This document shows, piece by piece, positions 11,543 to 21,712 of a DNA stretch of 64,000 nt; positions within the stretch are counted from its first letter, which is position 1, and each line of letters opens with the position of its first letter. The notes below the pieces were generated by a model. The model did no database searches. It saw only the letters and a list, made by a program, of their open reading frames with translations, and had not been told where the DNA came from. The stretch is from Lutraria lutraria (lineage: Eukaryota > Mollusca > Bivalvia > Venerida > Mactridae). Made by a program: the position numbers and the translations under genes. Where the stretch lies: contig OZ026834.1 in the NCBI GenBank assembly GCA_964023205.1, positions 29,922,756 to 29,986,755 on the forward strand, written 5' to 3'.

Positions 11543-12138
11543 GTTAGTTTCTTTGCTTCTGGTTAAATGAAAAATTTAAGCTTTAAATACTGTTATTCAA
11601 CCGCCCTGACGATTGTATCTCCAAGTCACTCAACGAAAATCCGTATTCTTAAGAACGCCATTATCTTATTAACACTAATTGATAGACTTGATGTTTTAAG
11701 AAATAGCGTACTTGTATCAGGTTAACAACATCAAATGATTCCAAATGTGTTAAGTCTGAAAACACATTTTATTCGCAGTTTCTTTTAAGGATGGCAGAAT
11801 GTGCAAACATTTTTCGGTTTAATAATTACGTATTTAATAATTATCAATCAGAGAAATGCCAGAAATGCTGAAAACATGTTCCCTGATCCAATTTTGGCAC
11901 ACTTTATCACTCGTGACTATGACTAAGTAATATACTCGCGAAGATGTAACCTTTCATGAGAAGTAATGCTATGAACCATTTAAATAACAGTTACAATAAT
12001 TCCATGACCACCCATATCAAAGTTTGATCCGGCAAAATGACTAAGGATTGAATGACTGATTGTCTTATCTGAACATATTATTATAAAGGCTCATTGTTTC
12101 CATAAACTGATTTAATCTTCGTTATCTTATTTTTCTAG

Positions 12139-12468
12139 GTATGTAGACATGCATATGAATTAATGCAACCTCGTCATGGCGATGCATCACAGTGGTTTAG
12201 ATCATTGGATGAAAATTATGACTTCAACGGCCTTCAACGCCGTCACCATCATTGGAGAGTTGTCCGAAAGCATGTGGCCAAAACTAAGGACGAGATCCCG
12301 TTGAATGAGGGGGACTTGGTCCGTATCGCTAGAAATCATTGGAATGGTTATTCAAAAGGGACAAATTTGAACACACGCAGATCTGGTCTCTTTCCATCAT
12401 ATAAAGCCGTTGATAAAGTGGATCGTGTAAAAATGCCAACATATCCTGAAGTACCAGACTTGGTATAA
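12139..12468 (+). CDS. FUT8: FUT8-like alpha-1,6-fucosyltransferase, terminal exon D (SH3 domain and stop)
   Basis: Last coding exon: acceptor TTTTTCTAG (AG at 12137-12138), 109 residues, TAA stop at 12466-12468. It starts VCRHAYELMQ, continues through a diverged linker (YDFNGLQRRHHHWRVVRKH) and ends in the SH3 domain typical of FUT8: DEIPLNEGDLVRIARNHW, NGYSKG, SGLFPSYKA and the tail PTYPEV. All four exons join without frame break into 301 codons including stop. The histidine/arginine-rich linker is unlike the vertebrate sequence I recall. Part of the exon (12381-12430) is present again, inverted, just after the stop. Confidence 0.95.
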   Translation, partial: VCRHAYELMQPRHGDASQWFRSLDENYDFNGLQRRHHHWRVVRKHVAKTKDEIPLNEGDLVRIARNHWNGYSKGTNLNTRRSGLFPSYKAVDKVDRVKMPTYPEVPDLV

Positions 12469-12509
12469 TCTATACCCCCTTAGAATGCTTGGATTTGACA
12501 TACACTATC

Positions 12510-12559
12510 GTACACGATCCACTTTATCGACGGGTTTATATGATGGAAAAAGACTAGAT
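12510..12559 (-). repeat. Inverted copy of part of FUT8 exon D
   Basis: The reverse complement of 12510-12559 matches exon D at 12381-12430 over 50 bp with about four differences, including CCATCATATAAA and GATAAAGTGGATCGTGTA. The two copies are separated by 79 bp containing the stop codon. If both are transcribed they could pair into a long stem. The inverted copy continues into a MITE fragment at 12566-12664. Confidence 0.85.
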
Positions 12560-12671
12560 TTCTAATAGGGCTCGTTTCGTCGGTAATAATTATCTTGGGA
12601 TAATATCAGCATTTGATTTTTTTTGCATATATTTTTCTCATGATAGCAAAAAGCTAATGGGACTTTAAGTA

Positions 12672-12950
12672 TACCGATAACAGTTTACTGAGTCAAGGTG
12701 TTTCAATTGTTAACAATTTCCCCTCTTTAGTTCTATCTGACATCTCTTGTTTTCCTTATTTGACATTCGTCCTTCATCGAAATTGATGCTGTGTGAGTCG
12801 ACTGTAATGCTTTCTCTTATGGGGATAAGTATGTTGGGTAATGTAAACATGTGACTTGTTCGGTGCCATCAGTATTTTACTTTTTACGTAACTGACATTA
12901 AAAACAAAAGAAAGAGGAAAAAATTACTACGAGTTAAACTGTTATCGGTA
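12672..12950. mobile_element. Small MITE with 18-bp perfect terminal inverted repeats
   Basis: TATACCGATAACAGTTTA at 12670-12687 is exactly inverted at 12935-12952. The outermost TA on each side can be the duplicated target of a Tc1/mariner-type insertion. No coding sequence. It sits between the two halves of the rearranged TTAA MITE. Confidence 0.75.
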
Positions 12951-13202
12951 TATTTCTTCTTAAAACACTCATTTCACTATGAATTTTGCTTTTGTAAACT
13001 TGAAATATGTAGAGCGCATGACGTCACTAAAAACGACGTGTGCATAACTTGACTGCTGTTCTATTTAAATAGTATTTATTTCAATGATATTGAAAAAAAT
13101 ACGATATTGGTTTTGGAAACATTTTTTCTTGCTATAAAGAATGCGCGGGAGGAAAACACACAGGATTCCTCTGTTATAGAACAAACAGAAACTAATACGA
13201 CC

Positions 13203-13208
13203 AATAAA
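13203..13208 (+). promoter_or_regulatory. Candidate polyadenylation signal for FUT8
   Basis: First canonical AATAAA I can find downstream of the FUT8 stop codon, about 735 bp after it. It lies at the end of the rearranged MITE, so the transcript 3' end may be transposon-supplied. This is an inference; a weaker ATTAAA at about 12888 is an alternative. Confidence 0.3.
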
Positions 13209-13239
13209 TTTATATGATTATGGGACTTCCATGATTATG

Positions 13240-14355
13240 AAGACAATATAAATAATACTCTCTTGTTTTTTTAAATGTTCTTAAATAATTATTATATTTT
13301 ATCTAATTGCGCTTTTTCATTGTCAAGTGTATTCGTATGCTGTTCTGTTTTTGTACATGGTCTAACATCTTGATTGGATCAGATTTTCTTTTATTAGAAA
13401 TTGCTTCATTCTTACATAATTATGTGCTATTTCTTTCTTTTGGTCCTTAGACTCACAATGTATGTAAGTTTATTTTCAGTCTTTCATAATTGTACAGTAA
13501 AACCCTTCCAGAAAGGGCAAATAATCCGGTGTCTGAAAATTCAGGTTTTTCAAAGAGCTGATAAAAAATTCCGAAAAAGATGGGACATGGAAAACTGTCC
13601 GATTTTCAGTGACTGTATGTACGCTTCTGTAGATTGACGATAGTCAACGGAGAAGGGAGAACACGGCTACGGGTAATAATGTTTTCCAACTCTCAGTCGA
13701 TTGTTTCCCTTGTCAATATAACTAATGTTCCCGCTATTTCAGAGTCGGTTCCAATAATGATATTATTTTCTGACTGTTGCCATCATACCGTCCATATCTT
13801 TTGTGGAATTGGTCTGTCTTCAGTTAATGCAATCAAACAGCTTTATAGGCATGGTGAAACTGATTCACCTGTCTCTTGTCTCCATACGGCAGTAAATACT
13901 GGAACAGCTTTGAAAAAAGAGAGCACAAAAAGTGATAAGTGCAAATATTAAATCCTCGCCCTATGTGGTACTAGCATAATTCATTTCTTATAAACTTACT
14001 CTAATATTTTTCCAAATTAGTTTAAGATTAAGGGAGCTCTACGCCTTCTCCAATCCAACAATATCCTCTTTTTTAATTATACGATTATTCCAGTCCCAAT
14101 TTCCATGGCTGGGAAATTCATCCGTTCTCTAAAAGATGCTGCTTCTTGGACATTTGTGTTATTTTCTTTCTTCATTTTAAGATTGATCTGAATTCAATTA
14201 AATGTATGTGTTATTCGTCCATATTGGCTAATTACTAGTATACTCATTTATATAGCTAGCTTTCAGTGTTTGTTTTCATGCACTAATGATTTGTATTGGG
14301 AGAAAGAGTTGATTAATAAATATGGCATTACATTATTGTTTTGTTTCTTTTGGTT
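13240..14355. other. Intergenic, no gene recognised
   Basis: Open frames at 13401-13637 and 13634-13951 are adjacent, but neither contains a known domain. The segment with ACAGTAAAACCCTTCCAGAA near 13495 resembles the ACAGTNAAACC repeat family at 14360 and 16310, so at least the first frame is partly repeat. The second encodes a 105-residue protein with several cysteines that I do not recognise. Confidence 0.4.
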
Positions 14356-14359
14356 TACA

Positions 14360-14575
14360 GAATGATTGGAGTACAGTTAAACCTTTGAAAAAAGGCCACC
14401 CTAGGAAAATACGGAATAAGATATTTATTGACAGTTGGCCTTTATTGCCGAGGTCATCTTGTTCTTAATAACCACTGACAATTTTTTAATGGACGGCCTT
14501 GATATATCATAGGGTTGACTTCAATTGGCGGTGGCCGCTAACAGAGGTCAGACTGTAAGAGTGTCTAACTAGTTG
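14360..14575. repeat. Dispersed repeat with GGCC(A)CC blocks, copy 1
   Basis: Starts at ACAGTTAAACCTTTGAAAAA, followed by GGCCACCCTAGGAA, then GGCCTTTATTGCCGAGG and a GGTGGCCGC block, closing with GAGGTCAGACTGTAAG. The same ingredients occur at 16305-16447. It appears to be built from short GGCC-containing modules and ends with an inverted hint of its start (TCAGACTGTA against ACAGTTAAAC). Confidence 0.5.
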
Positions 14576-14579
14576 TTAA

Positions 14580-16300
14580 GCAAATACGGTTACCTAGGTC
14601 TAAGACTTTAAACCATGCGATCGGATTTCCAGTTTAAATCGCTTTATCTCATTCAAGTTAATACCTGTCGTGTTAATATAAGTATTTTAACTATTTAATC
14701 ATAATCATTGAACTGTTTAATTAGCTTCAAGTTCATATAATAATCGTATAAGGACCCAACTGATCTAAATGAATTTAATCCACATAATCAAATTTTGATC
14801 TTGAAGGCCAATAATAAGTCAGATCAACACTGGCACGAATAACAAGACAGAATCTTCACTCATATAGAATTGAACATGTCTGAAATGCAAATTAATAGAA
14901 GTAATAAAAATATATGATAATTTTATCACAGGGAATTCAAATAGGTCCATCTGATTCAAACGGTTGGACGGGTCGTATAGTGAAGATTATTATTGCAGAA
15001 CAGTGAACAATAAATGATGTAAACATGAAGTATGAAGATATCAAATACGGGGATAAATAAGAAGTTTGAGCATAAGTGGGCATTAGCTGAAGACAAGTAT
15101 CATTAAACATGTTTGAAGGCAATAAAAGCGTCGGATGAAATTCACCGAGCTTGGGAGAACGCAACTGAACAAACGAGGCAACAGATTTGTGAGCCAGTGA
15201 AGATAATAATGTATACGTTATGTATAATTTATGGTCTTATAGCAGACAGTGTGGTGATCATAAATGTGTGTCAAGATGATCTGCAATATTGTTTGCCTCT
15301 GGTTTATGATTGATTTTTATTTTTTACGATTAAATATCATAAACTACGTTCTTATTATGAAAAAACAAATGAATTGGGAATCTGTACGATAATAAAATAT
15401 GTGTACACAGGGTAAGGAGAAATATTCCATGGAACATTTGTTTACGTTTTCGACGCATAAAATTTATTGGAGGGGGGGGGGGGTCATGAACATTTGGCCT
15501 TAATTTGTTTGTTTCTTATTACACCTATCCTATTTATCCCCGCGACCCTACACTCTTTGTTAGGCCCGAGGACACCCTTTTTTACTCATTTTTTACCTCC
15601 CACACGCGACCAAGAGCCAAACAAAGCCCGACCAACCTATCCTATTTTTAAAGAGCATGTAACCAGTAACAAACATATTTTAACACCTTTTATGGATTCG
15701 CATACAGTAGAAAAATTAGTGGAAAGAACTCAATACTATTATAGGTCTTATGTAACACTTTTACGACAGAGGAAGTCTAACAGTCGCACCATGTATTATG
15801 TTTTAGTGATGAACATCAATGTTAATACTGTCATACTAGAAAACGTTGCACCCTTTAAGAACATAAACAGTAATAAATCAAAGACATTGTACAGCGTAAC
15901 ACGTCATTAATAAAAGGTAAAACTGACTTCACCTTAGAATATCATATGAAAATACAGTGTTATCTATACCTCGGGATTATTGGACAAAAACTGACGATGT
16001 AAGATAACTTGTAGTTTTAGGAAATAATCTTGTCACGAGGTTGGATGTCGGAGACAAATATCATTGAATGTCACACAAATTGTGAGACCACGTTCTTTGG
16101 GAACCGTAAACAACAGATATACGACCTATTAAATCCGAGTCGTAGCACGGTTTATTTCTCTATGTGCGATAAGAAAACGTTCTTAGCACAAAGATTATGT
16201 GTTTAAGAACTAGTGGTTATGAAGATGACTAGGCTTCTATCAAATATTCGTCATGGTTGCTTAATATTATTGTGTGTTAATTTTATGGGCTTCCATGACG
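14580..16300. other. Intergenic, no gene recognised
   Basis: Contains a 12-base G run at 15472-15483 and an open frame (15467-15910, 147 codons) that begins in that G run. The encoded protein has no family signature, and its start depends on the homopolymer, so it is not called. Small frames at 14937-15164 (minus) and 15113-15313 overlap and show nothing. Confidence 0.45.
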
Positions 16301-16304
16301 AAAT

Positions 16305-16447
16305 ACAGTCAAACTGTGAACAAAGGCCACCCTTAGGAATTCATAATGTGGCCTTTAGGGAAAGGTGTCCTTTATTCGTTGGTCACTTTGTTCTAAATAA
16401 TAAATGCCAGTTTTTAAAAGAGCGTCCTTTATTCGGGGGTGGCAGCT
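16305..16447. repeat. Dispersed repeat with GGCC(A)CC blocks, copy 2
   Basis: Begins ACAGTCAAACTGTGAACAAA, then GGCCACCCTTAGGAATTC, GTGGCCTTTAGGG, TGTCCTTTATTCG, and ends with TTATTCGGGGGTGGCAG. Related to 14360-14575. An open frame across it is repeat-derived. Confidence 0.5.
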
Positions 16448-16449
16448 AG

Positions 16450-17880
16450 CACATGCTTGGTTATAGATACGAATATTCCCCTTACAATATCCTATTTACT
16501 CTTCACAGACTAGTTTTCTTCATTCTGTCACAAACAAACAATTATTATACTTCACACCTATAAGATTGTGGACAAATAATACTGAAATAGTTATCTATCA
16601 ATACAAGTATTAGAAGCACCCTTCCCCATTTTTGTTTGAATTCAGTTAATTTACTCAACGCCACAACAAATGACACTTTTTTAATAACCGAGTTTATCAA
16701 ATTTCATTCTGATGTTAAGAAATTTACTATCTTATATCTTTAAGGAAATGACGTCCTTATCGTACATAGAATCGGATTATCAACCCCGTACCATGTTCAA
16801 TTTGTTTATTGTTGTTATGAGTTTTGTGATATAAAACAGACATAATAAAAAACTTTAATACTGCGCTCGAAAGTATTTAAACGTTATAGTCTTCTGTGAG
16901 GTCTTTATGAATCGTTTTGCTATCTTGTTAAACACAGATATAAACATTTTAACAAAGAGATTGGTTATACCTTTGTTTGTTTTTCTATACCTACCATCAA
17001 ATGCTAGTGACAATAAATCACTTTTATACCCAGTGAACTAACTTACATATTTGTCCTTGCTGGAGAAAACTCACATTATTCATGATATCTATTTTTTGAT
17101 ATTTACACTTTTGGTGTAAGTTGAGCAGGTAACGTAAAAACCGCAGAGTGTGAACTGATTGACGTCCACTTGATATCGGAAGTTAAAAGCTTTATGTGGT
17201 ATTTCAGTTGTGTTAGACGTTAAATTAAAGATACACGTAGGTGAATAGTGCATCTTCCTTGTTATATAGTAATCTGTCAGGAACACTGTGACATGGTGAG
17301 TGAGGACGAACATTTCGCCGATATTAACCACATAACCAGTCTTATTTAAGCAGAATTTCCGATATGTCGCGAGAAACTCGCTGCCCGGGTGTGACTTGGG
17401 AAACACTAGTTAACGTATGTGATCAAAAGGAAAGAAGTTAATTAAAACCGAACGATGCTATTATAATAATCTCATTAGTGCCAATCGAGCGCGTTTAAAG
17501 TTTATTTTGTTTGTGAGTTAAAAACAATAGGATATTAACGTTACCAATTTTTTTTCTTTTGTAAATTTTCTTACATGTTTGATCATATGAAAATATTTAC
17601 CTTATAATAATTTAGCGTGAATGACACGTATATTATATAGGATATCATCGTCGACAAAGAAAAGTTATAAAAGGAATATTATTTGGTGATTTGTTTTTAG
17701 CATCGAATCAGATAGTAATTTATCTGGCGAAACTTAAAAAAAATCAAAAGTTTTATTGATATTATTTGTTAATCCTCCGTGAAAGAAAATAGTGCCGAGT
17801 ATAAATTGTTGTCAATTGAAAGCAGGAGTTGTGTAGTAAGTCTATCGTTTGAACTCTATATATTTTCATAAATATTATAA
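16450..17880. other. Upstream region of the GPCR gene
   Basis: No other gene recognised. A minus-strand open frame at 17089-17406 (105 codons) has no identifiable domain. A TATATATTTT stretch at about 17855, some 45 bp before the GPCR start codon, could be a TATA-like element or just AT-richness. No 5' untranslated exon can be defined from sequence alone. Confidence 0.4.
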
Positions 17881-17899
17881 GGACTAAATATAAATAAAT

Positions 17900-18357
17900 A
17901 TGGAGAATTCTTACCAATCAGGGAACTCTACTTTAAATTTCACTTTTCTGAACAACAGTAAATTTGATTCGTATGAAAACTCCGACGTCAGTGACAACGG
18001 GTGTCCAAGAGATATGAGGTATCATGTCGATTACACGCAGATGTATTCCGTCACTGTTTGTATAATTGTGTGCTACGTTGTCGTCGCTTCTTTGGCAGTT
18101 TTTGGAAATTTATTAGTTATCTGGACAGTTTGGAAAAATCCCCAAATGCACACAGTGACCAACTACTATATAGTGAATCTTGCAATATCAGACCTATTGG
18201 TGGCGTCCATTGTGATGCCCCTGAAGCTGCTGGAGTATACGGCGGACTGCGAATGGCACGTGTTTAAAAGCGATGGTCTTTGTTCCATTGTCTACTACCT
18301 TCTACCAGTTTTTGTGTTTACCAGCGTTCTTACTTTGGCAGCCATTTCATTTGAGCG
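17900..18357 (+). CDS. Class A neuropeptide-type GPCR, exon 1 (N-terminus to TM3)
   Basis: First coding exon of a rhodopsin-family receptor. The ATG at 17900 has A at -3 and G at +4, and in-frame TAA codons lie just upstream. The extracellular N-terminus (about 50 residues) has likely N-glycosylation sites at N9, N13 and N18. TM1 is about 51-77 with GN at 69-70, TM2 about 87-113 with LAISDLL (D98), and TM3 begins at C128, the expected disulfide cysteine. The exon ends in AISFER, the E-R of the E/DRY motif, at donor CG|GTAAGT (GT at 18358-18359). The intron falls after the second base of the Arg codon. A trissin-receptor-like or orexin/allatotropin-like identity is possible. Confidence 0.93.
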
Positions 18358-18928
18358 GTAAGTCTTATTGTACTGTAGAGGTTATAAGTCACAGAATAAA
18401 ACGTTCAATGCTGAATTTTAAACAGGCTTAACCATTCGTACGTCCTCTTCATGGCTAGCGGATTTTAGTCAGGCAACCGTAAATCCGTCATGGAGTTTAA
18501 CACAATAAACGAACCAAGCTTCGGAAATATGAATATCAGTAACAACATGGGTACATGGCATCTATAGAATCGACGCTATATATATATATCTATATGCCTT
18601 TACAATTAAATTAAATTTACAATATTATATTTACACGTCCAAGATTCTGTCAAGATCCTAGAATCGAGCTCTTTACAAACTATAAACGGCTCGACGTTCG
18701 AAGCATAATAATGGTCTGATCGCTTCAAAATTAAACCTTTGTCATAATCAAAGACAAATTCATTTTCCGCTGTTAATACCTTTCGATAAGGAATTACGGA
18801 AAACAACGTGAAACGAAGACTTTACAGCTCCATAAAGACGCAAGTAAGCAATAATGCCACTTACTGATATCAGGGATTTGCAACCAAAATGCGACTGACT
18901 GATGCGACATTTTCCATTTTGCCGCTTA
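18358..18928. other. Start of GPCR intron 1, no feature
   Basis: Intronic sequence with a short AT dinucleotide tract at about 18580-18592. Nothing else supportable. The intron as a whole runs to 52407, about 34 kb. Confidence 0.6.
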
Positions 18929-20192
18929 AACCCCTGTCACACTGGGCTGCGACTGTAAGCGACACACTTACGAGCGGCATTCTTCGCGAGATAGTTTCAA
19001 AACTGTCGCGAAAGTTCTCAATTTCTTCGCATGAGTCGCAGGCCCTCGTTTTCTTGTCTCTTGAATTTTCAACATGTTGAAAAAATTCGCGCGACAAAAT
19101 TTCTCTCAATATATTCCCAACATCGTCGCGGAGGTCGCTAACCCATCTCAAACCGTCCACAATATAGTTTCCGCGAATTTAGACATCCGAGAAATTAAAT
19201 GTAAACTGCAATGCATCTGCGACATTCCGCGCCTAAATTGCGACAAAATAATTTGTAGGATTGTGTTTGTTGAGTTACGCGCCATTTTATTCGCAATATC
19301 GCAACAATTTTCAATATGCCATGCCGATGTAAAAAAATGCAAATCTCTCCCTGTCCCAAGCCCCCTCTCCAAAGAAACCAAACCTGTCTCAGAATATGCC
19401 GTGGCGGATCCGGAGCCAGCATGATAATGGAGAAGAAGCATTTGTAGTTGTACATAATACACGCTGCCTGATTTCGGCAGAGCTGCCACCGATGTTGCCA
19501 CAGTTGTGACGGAAGTTCAAAGTGGTGCTACTCGGAGAAACCCAGTGTCGCCACCACCCACCCCTCTTCTGTTGTTAGAAATCTGAAGGATGTTTCGTGA
19601 TAGAGGTCGTATTTGGCCAGGCATACCTCCCGCACAACTATGGTGACTGTGTTATGGGCCAACCGGAACCCATAGAACAACGACATGTACGAATCCCCGA
19701 TGGCAATGTACTGAGGCAAGCTTCAATCCAGTGGATAGAGGCTTTCTGGAGGTTTCTCCCGAAGCCTATGTCATAATTCTTCAACCAGAACTCTGTGTCA
19801 ATTTTAACAAAGTTCTTGAAAGAGAGAAGTTTCATCACTTTCTGCTGAAATTCGAGTATGTTGCATTTTTATATTTTATTTCTTAATTGCCTTTCATAAT
19901 TGTCGCGCGATTTTCGAATGAATATCGCGCGAATTTTGCAAACACAAAAAATGTCGCAATTATGTCGAACAGATGACGAAAAGGTATCGTGCGATATTCT
20001 CGTGACATGTTTGAGAACTTCAGCAGGTATTCGCGGGAAGTGCGTGCGACATTCGCGTAACATTCGGGCGACATACTCATTCATGTCGTTGGTATAAATC
20101 CGAGCGAGTTTTGTCGCTAATTTCGCAAAATTTGCCGCAAATTTGTGTCTCCAACAGTTCTCCGGGTGTCGCAGTTCAGTGTGACACTACCT
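18929..20192 (-). mobile_element. PIF/Harbinger DNA transposon remnant
   Basis: The terminal inverted repeats share the core TGTCACACTGRRCTGCGAC: direct at 18935-18953, inverted at 20168-20186. The triplet TTA flanks both sides (18926-18928 and 20193-20195), as expected for the TWA target of PIF/Harbinger elements. The interior encodes, on the minus strand, a broken Harbinger-type transposase. Both subterminal regions are rich in TCGC/GCGA words, which may be transposase-binding repeats. At about 1.26 kb it is too short to be autonomous. Confidence 0.82.
19400..19860 (-). pseudogene. Broken Harbinger-type (HARBI1-like) transposase
   Basis: The minus-strand segment 19528-19719 encodes YIAIGDSYMSLFYGFRLAHN followed by TVTIVVREVC, which matches the helix-turn-helix region of Harbinger nucleases (the ATGDSYxSLxYxFRxxxxTV...EVC pattern). 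It runs on to FRFLTTEEGW, matching the usual LPTTEEEW-like stretch. The preceding FWLKNYDIGFGRN part lies in another frame (19638-19838), so at least one frameshift is present. The DDE catalytic part is not visible. A relic, not a host gene. Confidence 0.75.
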
Positions 20193-20195
20193 TTA

Positions 20196-21666
20196 TCGAA
20201 ATCATTCATAGATAAGTTGCGACAATTCACCAATATCAGAAAAACTTGAACAATACTCACGAAATAAAGTTACTCTCGCAACCCATTGAAGGAATTAATA
20301 TACTTACAAGTACAGATATGATTTACATACTATTTTTTTATACTTTTTAGTAGCTTGACTTGATTGGGCATAAATCATGACATAAAGCTACATACATTAA
20401 TGCAGACATAAAACAACCAAGATATTAACGCATTGTATTTAACTGCTAAAGTACGTAAAACCGAAGTTTCGACCAATGCATGGTTTATGTCTTTTCTCTC
20501 TGGCAGAAAACAATAAGTCGTCAAATGCATCAATGTCAATTTGGAACGTATCGAATGCAATGAAACGTAGGTGCGATACAGACTAAGACGTCAGAATAAT
20601 GGCGTACTGTCTGCTAGTTGTGGATTTCAGCCTCTCTTGACTGATTTTGTCATATTGTGGCTGGCCGCTGAGTTCTGGAAGGTTTTCTACAATCAGTAAC
20701 CAGACAGTGTAGCATATATCTCAAAAGATGTTGATACTTTGCTAATATCTTGTCTATTTTCCGCAGCTGTCTGTTGTTCTGTGTTTGAATAATAGCCGAA
20801 TCAACACGACGCTATACCACTTCCTATTTTCCGACCGGACAACTAGCTGATGCCAAAACTGACAAATTCTTTTATACGAAACATAAATTTATAAGATTTC
20901 TGCAACAATGATGATTTCATGGCTGTGACCTTATTTTGAGTAAAATAATTCAAACCTTAAAAATGTGCTGCAAGGGAACCGATGGAGTCAATTTCTACAT
21001 TGTTGATGTTGTCGTTGTTCATTTAGGAAGCTTGGTTTAAAGTGGCTTCGGCACCATTGCTTTGAATTAACCGGCTCTAGTCATTGGTCACTGACCGTAT
21101 CGTTAAACTACGCAATGTGGTTTTATAAGCTAACTTAACCTTTACTTATGTTTTGTACAACGATGATTGCCTTACTTTACACGATGGCGCTGATATTACC
21201 GCGCGTTTCGTTTCTTGGAAGTCCGTTTTTTACTTTCCTGGATTGTAAAAGTGGGGACAGTTTTAATTCAGTCACTTCCCGTTTCTCGTTGACATAAGCT
21301 CTGGGAAAGATGCAACTATCTGTACATGGCCTACCATTAAGGTCATTATTAATTGTGTATTTAATCCCCATAGATACCAATGATGTCACAAACGGTTGTT
21401 TGCATGTTTTACAAACATTATTTTGCTATAATACACTTTGTACAGATGAACTTATTTACCTGCACGTGATTCTCGAGAACAGACACGCACTATTACTTTT
21501 TTCATTCCGTTATTACTTAAACTAGTAGTTACTAATTGCTTGCTAATTGCATAAACGTCTAAATTGCGGTTCGATTGATGCATTAACCAATTCTAACAGT
21601 GCGTTGGCGAACATCGATAAGGCGGAAAGTACTTGTGCAGTAAGGTTTTTTATTCATTCCTTTTCA

Positions 21667-21668
<2 letters not shown>
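20196..21668. other. GPCR intron 1, no gene recognised
   Basis: Overlapping small frames on both strands (20375-20560, 21177-21389, 21310-21525, 21547-21729) show no domain and overlap each other. No MITE ends or tandem repeats were noticed before the CT microsatellite. Confidence 0.5.

Positions 21669-21709
<41 letters not shown>
21669..21709 (+). repeat. (CT)20 microsatellite
   Basis: An uninterrupted CT dinucleotide run of 41 bases in GPCR intron 1. Confidence 0.97.

Positions 21710-21712
<3 letters not shown>

Larger units (their letters stand above)
12566..13233. mobile_element. Rearranged copy of the TTAA-flanked MITE (halves in opposite orientation)
   Basis: 12566-12668 is the reverse complement of the left 100 bp of the MITE at 27503-27853: it has TTTCGTCGGTAATAATTATC and ends in AAAGCTAATGGGACTTTAA. 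The region 12960-13233 matches the right 250 bp of the same MITE in direct orientation, with TTTTGCTTTTGTAAACTTGA, CATGACGTCAC, TTTCAATGATATTGAAAA and ATTATGGGACTT. Between the halves lies a different small MITE. The left half is therefore inverted relative to the right half. Confidence 0.7.

Noticed and set aside
15467..15910. 147-codon frame starting in a G homopolymer
   Set aside because: Start depends on run length; no recognisable family or signal; not supportable as a gene.
17089..17406. 105-codon minus-strand frame upstream of the GPCR
   Set aside because: No domain or conserved motif visible and no neighbouring exon with matching splice sites.
18001..18267. 88-codon frame inside GPCR exon 1
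   Set aside because: Out-of-frame shadow of the receptor exon.
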